In this document: piece by piece, positions 1 to 5,023 of the stretch | Layout of the letters: each line of letters opens with the position of its first letter | Numbering within the stretch: the stretch's first letter is position 1 | Assembly (NCBI GenBank): GCA_903873045.1 | Contig: CAIQND010000625.1 | Span: 1-8,001 of the forward strand | Origin: an uncultured Methylococcaceae bacterium | GTDB taxonomy: Bacteria; Pseudomonadota; Gammaproteobacteria; Methylococcales; Methylomonadaceae | Direction: 5' to 3' | Length of the DNA: 8,001 nt | Program-made: the position numbers and the translations under genes | Notes under the pieces: generated by a model | The model's database searches: none | What the model saw: the letters and a program-made list of their open reading frames with translations, nothing else | What the model was told of the DNA's origin: nothing

Positions 1-58
1 GAGTAAAGTTTTCACGGAGTTATTCTGTGTGAGTCAGTTGGTAACGCTAATTTTAACG

Positions 59-967
59 TTATTTTTTGCACAGGAGAAATTCCAGTAGTGCTTTTTGTGC
101 ATGTAATCTATTTTCAGCTTCTGCAAAGATAACACTTTGCGGGCCGTCTATCACTTCAGCCGTTACTTCTTCACCCCGATGCGCGGGTAAACAATGCATA
201 AATAAAGCGTCTTTATGCGCAGCATTCATGGTTTCGGCGTTAATCTGATAATCTTTAAACGCTATTTCCCGGTGTTTTTGTTCCTCTTCCTGACCCATGC
301 TGGCCCAGACATCGGTTACGCAGAGATCAGTGTTTTTAGCCGCTTCCAATGCGGTATTAAAAAATCTGACACGATTGCCCGCCGCGTCAACAAATTCTTG
401 TTGAGGATAATAGCCGGTCGGGCAAGCAATGTTTAAGTTAAAATCCAGCAGCATGGCTGCATGAATATAAGAATGACACATGTTATTGCCATCACCAATC
501 CAGGTAACGGTTTTGCCTTTAATGTCGTCGCGAAATTCAAAATAAGTTTGCATATCCGCCAGCAATTGGCAGGGATGCTGTAAATCCGTTAATCCGTTAA
601 TAACCGGTACGCTGGAGTGCTGCGCGAAGGTGGTGACGGTTTCGTGTTTGTCGGTTCTTAGCATGATGCAGTCGACCATGCTGGAAATCACTTTGGCACT
701 GTCATGCAGCGGCTCACCACGACCTAGTTGGGTATCTCTGGGTGACAAAAACAAGGCGCTGCCGCCAAAATGAACCATGCCTGCTTCAAAGGAAATGCGG
801 GTGCGGGTGGATGATTTTTCAAAAATCATCGCCAATACTTGACCTTTTAACGGTTGATAATCGGGATCGCGATAATTTTTAAGTTCTATGGCTCTATGGA
901 TGATGTGACGAAATTCTTCGCTGGATAAATCAAGCAAGCTGGTGAAATGTCTGGGATTCATGATCAT
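59..967 (-). CDS. argF: Ornithine carbamoyltransferase
   Basis: This cytoplasmic enzyme transfers the carbamoyl group of carbamoyl phosphate to ornithine, giving citrulline, the sixth step of arginine synthesis. The 302-residue product is the usual family length. It shows the carbamoyl-phosphate motif S-T-R-T-R at residues 53-57, H-P-C-Q at 131-134, a D-V-W-A-S-M-G segment near 219-225 (ornithine-side loop), and the H-C-L-P motif with its reactive cysteine at 258-261. All are intact, so it should be active. The start codon overlaps the stop of argD by four bases (ATGA on the minus strand), which points to translational coupling. A second ATG two codons later (M3, at 961-959) is an equally possible start. 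No convincing terminator is visible in the 58 bases beyond the stop, so the operon may continue outside the window. The anabolic role is inferred from the argD linkage; nothing suggests the catabolic arcB type. Confidence 0.96.
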   Translation of the reverse strand: MIMNPRHFTSLLDLSSEEFRHIIHRAIELKNYRDPDYQPLKGQVLAMIFEKSSTRTRISFEAGMVHFGGSALFLSPRDTQLGRGEPLHDSAKVISSMVDCIMLRTDKHETVTTFAQHSSVPVINGLTDLQHPCQLLADMQTYFEFRDDIKGKTVTWIGDGNNMCHSYIHAAMLLDFNLNIACPTGYYPQQEFVDAAGNRVRFFNTALEAAKNTDLCVTDVWASMGQEEEQKHREIAFKDYQINAETMNAAHKDALFMHCLPAHRGEEVTAEVIDGPQSVIFAEAENRLHAQKALLEFLLCKK

Positions 968-2154
968 GTTTTTTGTGCAGTTTGTTCGGTGTAGTTGTTA
1001 ATAAGTGTCGATAAAGTGTCTACCAGCAGCTTGATTTGTTCCTCGTCAATAATTAAGGGCGGTAACAAACGGATAGTGGTGTCATTGGTCACATTAATTA
1101 ATAGACGCTGTTGCAGGGCTGATTTAACCAACTCGGCGCAGGGGCTGTCGAGTTCAATACCGATCATTAAGCCTTTGTTACGAATATCAACAATATGTGG
1201 ATTACCTTGCAGGTGCTCGGTAAAGCCTGCGCAAATAGCCTCGCCTTTTTGCCTAGCCAATTCAATCAGATTGTCTTCGCCCAATGTTGCCAATACCGCC
1301 AAGGCCGCACTACAAGCCAACGGATTGCCGCCAAAGGTAGAGCCATGCATACCGGCTGTAAGCAGTTCTGCCGCTTTGCCCCGTGCAAGGCAGGCACCAA
1401 TAGGCACGCCATTACCCAGTGCTTTAGCCAGGGTGCAGACATCAGGAATAATGTTGTTGTGCTGAAAGGCAAGAAATTTACCGGTACGCCCAATGCCGCT
1501 CTGAATTTCATCCAGCATCATCAGTAACTCGTGTTGGTCACACAGACTGCGTATCTGATTAAGATAATCAGCGGCCGGTATATTGATGCCGCCTTCACCC
1601 TGAATTGGTTCAACCAAAATGGCAACGATATTTTTATTGTCTGCAAGCGCTTGTTTAATGGCGTTGATATCGTTATACGGTACGCGGACAAAGCCTTCAA
1701 CCAGCGGTGCAAAGCCTTGCTGTACTTTACTGTTTCCGGTCGCGCTTAGCGTTGCCAAGGTACGCCCATGAAAACTTTTATCCATGACAATAATGGCAGG
1801 ATAATCGATGCCTTTTTCATGTCCGAATTTTCGCGCCAGTTTGATAGCCGCTTCATTGGCCTCGGCACCCGAGTTACAAAAAAACACGTTATCCATGCCG
1901 CTTTTTTCAGTCAGTTGGTCGGCAAGACGTTCCTGATTGGCAATTTTATAGATATTGGACGTATGCAGCAGTTTTTCGCTTTGGGCGCAGATAGCCTTAT
2001 GGACTGAGGGGTGAGCGTGCCCTAAATTGCAGACGGCGATGCCGGAAATGGCATCCAGATAACGGTTATTGTTTTCATCCAACAACCACGCGCCTTCGCC
2101 CCGTTCAAAAGTGACCGGTAAGCGATTGTACGTTGGCATAATATGGCTAGTCAT
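964..2154 (-). CDS. argD: Acetylornithine aminotransferase
   Basis: This PLP-dependent class III aminotransferase interconverts N-acetylglutamate semialdehyde and N-acetylornithine in arginine synthesis. Some homologues also act as succinyldiaminopimelate transaminase in lysine synthesis. The 396-residue length is normal. Visible family motifs are N-S-G-A-E-A-N (94-100, PLP phosphate binding), V-E-P-I-Q-G-E-G-G (181-189), L-D-E-I-Q-S-G-I-G-R-T-G (214-225, with D215 expected to contact the pyridine nitrogen), T-L-A-K-A-L-G-N-G (241-249, with K244 the Schiff-base lysine) and G-S-T-F-G-G-N-P-L-A (271-280). The N terminus (M-T-S-H-I-M-P-T-Y-N) matches the usual family start, so the first ATG is preferred over M6. 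An AGG that could serve as ribosome binding site ends 8 bases before the ATG, but it lies inside a leader hairpin. It is the first gene of an argD-argF operon. Confidence 0.96.
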   Translation of the reverse strand: MTSHIMPTYNRLPVTFERGEGAWLLDENNNRYLDAISGIAVCNLGHAHPSVHKAICAQSEKLLHTSNIYKIANQERLADQLTEKSGMDNVFFCNSGAEANEAAIKLARKFGHEKGIDYPAIIVMDKSFHGRTLATLSATGNSKVQQGFAPLVEGFVRVPYNDINAIKQALADNKNIVAILVEPIQGEGGINIPAADYLNQIRSLCDQHELLMMLDEIQSGIGRTGKFLAFQHNNIIPDVCTLAKALGNGVPIGACLARGKAAELLTAGMHGSTFGGNPLACSAALAVLATLGEDNLIELARQKGEAICAGFTEHLQGNPHIVDIRNKGLMIGIELDSPCAELVKSALQQRLLINVTNDTTIRLLPPLIIDEEQIKLLVDTLSTLINNYTEQTAQKT

Positions 2155-2160
2155 GGTTTT

Positions 2161-2184
2161 TGCCTGTAAGCGAAAAAACAGGCA
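2161..2184 (-). promoter_or_regulatory. Hairpin in the argD leader, overlapping its ribosome binding site
   Basis: Perfect 7-bp arms TGCCTGT (2161-2167) and ACAGGCA (2178-2184) enclose a 10-nt loop. In the argD transcript the 3' arm carries the only SD-like triplet (AGG) and ends 6 nt before the ATG. Folding could therefore limit ribosome access. The structure is seen directly; a regulatory role is inference. The run of U residues lies inside the loop and 5' arm rather than after the stem, so it is not a terminator. Confidence 0.5.
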
Positions 2185-2214
2185 GTAATCGACTACCCGA
2201 TAAAAAAATGTTCG

Positions 2215-2243
2215 ATTATAAGTATCAATCCAGTCTCAGGCAA
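2215..2243 (-). promoter_or_regulatory. Sigma70 promoter of argD-argF
   Basis: On the minus strand a -35 hexamer TTGCCT (2243-2238) is followed by a 17-base spacer and a perfect -10 hexamer TATAAT (2220-2215). Transcription should begin near 2208, giving a leader of about 54 nt before argD. The only mismatches to consensus are in the last half of the -35 hexamer. I saw no clear ArgR box in or beside it, but degenerate ARG boxes cannot be excluded by eye. Confidence 0.75.
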
Positions 2244-2261
2244 GCGATGGATGATAAGAAT

Positions 2262-2291
2262 TGCTTTTTTTACTGGCGCAAAGTTGATAAA
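2262..2291 (+). promoter_or_regulatory. Possible weak promoter of grxD
   Basis: A -35-like TTGCTT at 2262 (full match is TTGACA) lies 18 bases before a -10-like GATAAA at 2286-2291, which would give a leader of roughly 28 nt. It is the best pair found in the divergent argD/grxD gap, but both hexamers are imperfect and the surrounding sequence is AT-rich, so the call is tentative. Confidence 0.3.
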
Positions 2292-2325
2292 ATTGCTTGG
2301 TTTTTTATCTATTTGAGTAATTACA

Positions 2326-2649
2326 ATGAGCGTTATAGAAAGAATTAAAGACCAGCTTGATAACAATCCGGTTGTTTTATACATGAAAGGTTCGCCTGAT
2401 TTCCCGCAATGCGGCTTCTCAGGCCAAACGGTACAGATATTAAATGCCTGTCAGGCAAAATATATGTACGTCAATATATTTGAAGATCCAGAGCTGCGTG
2501 AAGCACTTAAAGAATATTCAAATTGGCCTACTTATCCGCAATTGTATATCAGTGGTGAATTGGTTGGCGGTTGTGATATCGTTATCGACTTGTATAAAAA
2601 AGGCGAGTTGGCCACACTGTTGATAGCCGCTGGCGGTGTAGAGGAATAA
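2326..2649 (+). CDS. grxD: Monothiol glutaredoxin, Grx4 (CGFS) family
   Basis: This is a small cytoplasmic monothiol glutaredoxin. Members of the family bind a glutathione-ligated [2Fe-2S] cluster at a dimer interface, often with BolA partners, and pass it to apo-proteins; they are poor general thiol reductants. The 107-residue protein is a single thioredoxin-fold domain. It has the invariant K21-G22, the C-G-F-S active site at 29-32 (cluster ligand C29), the cis-proline segment W-P-T-Y-P-Q-L-Y-I (67-75), and G-G-C-D-I (81-85), which forms the glutathione site. A GAG triplet ends 8 bases before the ATG as a modest ribosome binding site. The gene is transcribed divergently from argD with a 171-bp gap and is followed by a palindromic repeat, so it looks monocistronic. 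Earlier start codons in this frame overlap the promoter region and lack homology to the family. Confidence 0.95.
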   Translation: MSVIERIKDQLDNNPVVLYMKGSPDFPQCGFSGQTVQILNACQAKYMYVNIFEDPELREALKEYSNWPTYPQLYISGELVGGCDIVIDLYKKGELATLLIAAGGVEE

Positions 2650-2656
2650 AATTCCT

Positions 2657-2693
2657 GTTGGTAGCGTAACTCTCAAGGGTTACGCTAACCAAA
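2657..2693. repeat. REP-like palindromic hairpin after grxD
   Basis: Inner arms AGCGTAAC (2663-2670) and GTTACGCT (2679-2686) pair perfectly around an 8-nt loop. GTTGGT (2657-2662) and ACCAA (2688-2692) extend the stem with a single bulged base. No U-run follows, so it is not a classical terminator, though it could protect the 3' end of grxD mRNA. The sequence resembles the GGTTACGCTAACC-type dispersed palindromes common in some gammaproteobacteria. That family link is from memory and not checked here. Confidence 0.6.
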
Positions 2694-3004
2694 CTACCTG
2701 ACTAATCCATGCTAACCTGTTTTTTAAAATCGGCTTATGCGAAAAAGGCTTTAAGCATAATCGAAAGTACACCTGCAATTAATAGCCTCACCCACCATCC
2801 ACTTCAAAACGATTAAGGAACGTGCCTAAAATAACTTAAGCAACTTCTGAAATTGTCATTTTAGGAATGGCAACATAATTCCATTGCCCCGATACTTATC
2901 AAATACAATTCGCATTGATTCTTTAACCCCTTTGCAATTTTTCTGCCCGCTTCATAAATCCTGTTAAAAATACGACCCCTTCATTTTTGGGTAAAAGTAG
3001 TCAT
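2694..3004. other. Gene-free stretch between the grxD repeat and the IS
   Basis: About 310 bases without an open frame of useful length on either strand and without tRNA-like structure. It contains scattered short inverted repeats, for example AATGG (2866-2870) with CCATT (2881-2885), none strong enough to name. It may be decayed sequence or an unrecognised regulatory region. I see no recognisable protein remnant in it. Confidence 0.5.
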
Positions 3005-3020
3005 GTAGGTTGGACAACAT
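3005..3020. repeat. Left half of a palindromic repeat split by the IS
   Basis: The arm GTTGGACAAC (3009-3018) pairs at 9 of 10 positions with GTTGCCCAAC at 4778-4787, on the far side of the insertion sequence. Joined through the target duplication, they form one hairpin with an 8-nt loop, flanked by GTAG on the left and ATTC on the right. This is the uninterrupted pre-insertion site. Confidence 0.6.
3015..3020. repeat. Target site duplication, left copy (CAACAT)
   Basis: CAACAT directly abuts the left terminal inverted repeat and is identical to the six bases at 4766-4771 abutting the right one. A 6-bp duplication fits the IS1634 family. Confidence 0.85.
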
Positions 3021-3037
3021 CCGACATTCCGCACCCC
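3021..3037. repeat. IS terminal inverted repeat, left
   Basis: A 17-bp sequence, perfectly complementary to 4749-4765. Beyond it a loose extension (TATCCAG against ATCCAAG on the other end, with an offset) may be part of the transposase binding site. Confidence 0.88.
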
Positions 3038-3039
3038 TG

Positions 3040-4689
3040 CTATCCAGAATCAGCATATAAATATTCGGAATCAGCATATAAGTGGACATACCGTTCACCC
3101 AGCAGGTTAAGCAGATGGTGGTGGTGCTCATTGCAATTCAATACGACTTCTCGCCAACTGTCTATCAATAGTACATGGATACCCGCAAAGAATTGAAATA
3201 CCCAGCGAGCAGTTGGCTTTTCGGTAGTGGTTCCTATCTGGGTGGGAAATGTTTCTTCGTTTTGCTGCAACGATTGTCGAATACGGTATTCCAGGGCAGC
3301 ATAGACCAAAAGACATATTGTCATAATCATCATCAGTACAGTGATGCGCTTTGGCGACTTCAGAAACAGCGTATTAGCCATAAACCAGGGGTCTTTTAAG
3401 AAGCGGAAGCCATGTTCAACCTTTTGTTGTCCAGGCGTATAGTGATCCAGCATATCTTCGTTACTGAGTTGGTTTTCATCCAATTGGTTGCTGGCAACAA
3501 TAAAGCAGCTTTTCTGTTGAATCTTGCGCTGCCGCATGTCGAGCATGGAGGCTACCCCCGCTTCAACACGATAACCAACCGTATCTGGAGCGCTATCTTT
3601 TTGGGGTCGCCCCTTACCTTTGAAACGTTTAATCTCGACGATCTGCGAATCGTGCAAGGTGACGAACTTCAATTTCTTTTGCAAAGTTGCCAAGGCCGCT
3701 TCGGCATCAGCAACACAGGCAAATGTCCGTTTAGCCAATGCGCTGAAGGCTTTGTAATCTACTTCACTTTTCTTCAAGTGTTGCCGATCTACCGTTTGTT
3801 CGGCACGCTCGCGAGCGCCTTGAGTATAAACGACCAGCCACCGCTGCTTGACGCCGCCATAAGTGGCCCCCAAAACTGTATAGGCTCGTTCTGGTTGATC
3901 GATCATCCACTCATCAGATACCGCCAAAATCAATTCCCGAGTGCCACCAATAGTTTCTGGGACACGCGTTATCCAAGGAAAATCGCCCAGGTCTTTCAAT
4001 GTTTTCGCCGTATACAGCGCACTGTCGGCGGCAACCAACGAAAGACCGATGCCTTCATGCAATTGCCCCAGATGTGCGTTCAGTGTTTTCCGAAAACTCT
4101 CTTTATCATTACTGTTGCCACTCAAGGCCTCCATCCATAAAGGTATACCTGCCTGATTATCGGTAATAAGCTGCAATATCACCTGATTCAAATCAGGACG
4201 ATGATCGCGGCTGTAGCCCTTAGTAATATGAATAATCTGTTCCGACGCTTCCTGGCCACTGTTGTAGTCACCATCAACATGAAAGCTGGTGCTGTCTATA
4301 TGACCAATGTCGCAGGATAGCTCCAATCGTTTAACTGACTGTGCCGCCAGTTGGCCATACAACTGTTCAGCGCCGTATGCATAGATGGTATCCAATGCAC
4401 GTCCAAGGGTGTCATCATTGAGATGCTCAGCCTCTATGCCCTCACCCAACAAGCGTCCGATGGGTTTATCCTTGAAAAAGTGGGGCATCAGGTACAAGGT
4501 ACGATTAACAAAGCCAAGACCATTCAAGACCATAGCTTTGACGCATTGCCCGACCGATACCACTCGTTGTTCATGGTCTTGTATAATCACGGCGTCAATT
4601 AGCTCAACTAAACCTAATTCGTCAACCATACCGGCGACAAGGCCTAGATGATCTAAATTGGAACTGCTGTAAAGGGATTTCTCGTTCAT
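3040..4689 (-). CDS. IS1634-family DDE transposase
   Basis: This is the transposase of the surrounding insertion sequence, 549 residues, which is typical for the IS1634 branch of the IS4-like superfamily. The N-terminal 110 residues look like the DUF4277 domain found in this family. The RNase H-like core carries the expected acidic triad: D132 in H-I-D-S-T-S-F, D222 in A-A-D-S-A-L-Y, and E425 in K-V-E-H-G-F-R-F-L-K-D-P. A large, partly basic insertion (about 290-420) lies between the second D and the E. A hydrophobic helix-like stretch (449-466) follows. A GGAG ribosome binding site lies 7 bases before the ATG. No frameshift or internal stop is present, so it is likely functional. The extreme C terminus carries a short duplication, L-Y-A-D-S-E-Y-L-Y-A-D-S-G. 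Strand is opposite to the downstream phosphoesterase, so transcription runs away from it. Confidence 0.92.
   Translation of the reverse strand: MNEKSLYSSSNLDHLGLVAGMVDELGLVELIDAVIIQDHEQRVVSVGQCVKAMVLNGLGFVNRTLYLMPHFFKDKPIGRLLGEGIEAEHLNDDTLGRALDTIYAYGAEQLYGQLAAQSVKRLELSCDIGHIDSTSFHVDGDYNSGQEASEQIIHITKGYSRDHRPDLNQVILQLITDNQAGIPLWMEALSGNSNDKESFRKTLNAHLGQLHEGIGLSLVAADSALYTAKTLKDLGDFPWITRVPETIGGTRELILAVSDEWMIDQPERAYTVLGATYGGVKQRWLVVYTQGARERAEQTVDRQHLKKSEVDYKAFSALAKRTFACVADAEAALATLQKKLKFVTLHDSQIVEIKRFKGKGRPQKDSAPDTVGYRVEAGVASMLDMRQRKIQQKSCFIVASNQLDENQLSNEDMLDHYTPGQQKVEHGFRFLKDPWFMANTLFLKSPKRITVLMMIMTICLLVYAALEYRIRQSLQQNEETFPTQIGTTTEKPTARWVFQFFAGIHVLLIDSWREVVLNCNEHHHHLLNLLGERYVHLYADSEYLYADSG
3047..3081. 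repeat. 14-bp direct repeat with 21-bp period in the transposase 3' end
   Basis: GAATCAGCATATAA occurs at 3047-3060 and again at 3068-3081, exactly seven codons apart and in frame. It encodes the repeated Y-A-D-S at the transposase C terminus. Lying 10 bases inside the left inverted repeat, it could be a simple duplication or a pair of subterminal binding sites. Confidence 0.7.
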
Positions 4690-4748
4690 GGATAGTCTCC
4701 AAAGTACATAATTCGCTGCGTATAGTTTAAATCATTTTTATCTTGGAT

Positions 4749-4765
4749 GGGGTGCGGAATGTCGG
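4749..4765. repeat. IS terminal inverted repeat, right
   Basis: A 17-bp perfect inverse of 3021-3037, ending directly against the CAACAT duplication at 4766-4771. Confidence 0.88.
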
Positions 4766-4791
4766 CAACATCTTTTCGTTGCCCAACATTC
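4766..4791. repeat. Right target duplication and right half of the split palindrome
   Basis: CAACAT at 4766-4771 is the second copy of the 6-bp duplication. GTTGCCCAAC at 4778-4787 is the partner arm of GTTGGACAAC at 3009-3018. The remaining CAAC...GTTG (4766-4769 with 4778-4781) can still form a small 4-bp hairpin by itself. Confidence 0.6.
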
Positions 4792-4833
4792 AACGGTCAA
4801 AATCAGAATATCAAAAGATTTCTTCAATGCCAT

Positions 4834-4880
4834 TTGCGCGTTCCAACGCGAAAATGTCGGGCACTTTAGTTCGACCTACT
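4834..4880. repeat. Cluster of small palindromes left of the phosphoesterase promoter
   Basis: It contains a perfect palindromic pair CGCGTT / AACGCG around CC (4837-4850). GTCG...CGAC follows as part of a GTCGGGCAC...GTTCGACCTAC segment (4857-4880). Read on the minus strand, the segment begins GTAGGTCGAAC and resembles the GTAGGTTGG arm at 3005. It is probably another degenerate member of the same dispersed repeat class. No gene is seen between the IS and 4884. Confidence 0.45.
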
Positions 4881-4883
4881 TGG

Positions 4884-4945
4884 CTGTAATTATACAGTAA
4901 CAATATTGTAATTAAATAGTAACAATACTGTAGCTATCCAGTAAC
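4884..4945 (+). promoter_or_regulatory. Triple Pho-box-like array upstream of the phosphoesterase
   Basis: Six 7-bp half-sites occur at an exact 11-bp period, separated by AT-rich tetranucleotides: CTGTAAT (4884), CAGTAAC (4895), TTGTAAT (4906), TAGTAAC (4917), CTGTAGC (4928) and CAGTAAC (4939). All six keep GTA at positions 3-5. They group as three 22-bp direct repeats of the form NTGTANY-N4-NAGTAAC. The last site ends exactly 10 bp before the -10 hexamer and replaces the -35, which is the classical PhoB-dependent layout. The first half of each box matches the Escherichia coli consensus CTGTCAT best. A further CTGTCAT at 4949-4955 lies one base out of register. PhoB is the likely regulator, by inference from site geometry and the target gene. 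Confidence 0.72.
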
Positions 4946-4955
4946 AATCTGTCAT

Positions 4956-4961
4956 TATAAT
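4956..4961 (+). promoter_or_regulatory. -10 element of the phosphoesterase gene
   Basis: A perfect TATAAT lies 10 bp after the last Pho-like half-site. No good -35 hexamer exists at the right distance (4933-4938 reads GCTATC), as expected for an activator-dependent promoter. Transcription should start near 4968, giving a leader of about 56 nt. Confidence 0.65.
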
Positions 4962-5023
4962 TTGATGGGTAGTAGGTAACATTGCTACTGCATTTTAATT
5001 TTGTCATTAATTTGGAGCAACAA

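Larger units (their letters stand above)
3021..4765 (-). mobile_element. Complete IS1634-type insertion sequence (1,745 bp)
   Basis: The element is bounded by perfect 17-bp terminal inverted repeats beginning CCGACATTCC (left 3021-3037, right 4749-4765, inward reading). It is flanked by the direct duplication CAACAT. It carries one transposase gene that fills nearly the whole length: the stop lies 19 bases from the left end, and the start lies 76 bases inside the right end. Intact ends, duplication and gene indicate a recent, potentially active insertion. The family name rests on transposase features and should be confirmed against ISfinder. Confidence 0.9.

Noticed and set aside
42..61. TAACG...CGTTA inverted repeat at the argF stop as a terminator
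   Set aside because: The arms are only 5 bp with a 10-nt loop, overlap the stop codon, and have no U-run in the minus-strand reading.
2160..2348. 62-codon plus-strand frame before grxD
   Set aside because: It begins with TTG inside the argD leader hairpin, crosses the divergent promoter region and runs into grxD in another frame. There is no ribosome binding site.
3412..4140. 242-codon plus-strand open frame inside the transposase region
   Set aside because: It is antisense to the intact transposase, has no ribosome binding site or family motifs, and exists because of the codon bias of the opposite strand.
4884..4948. AGTAACAAT repeats (three copies, 22-bp spacing) as a CRISPR or iteron array
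   Set aside because: The repeats are too short and the spacing too tight for CRISPR, and no replication gene is nearby. The 11-bp sub-period and position before a -10 fit regulator half-sites far better.
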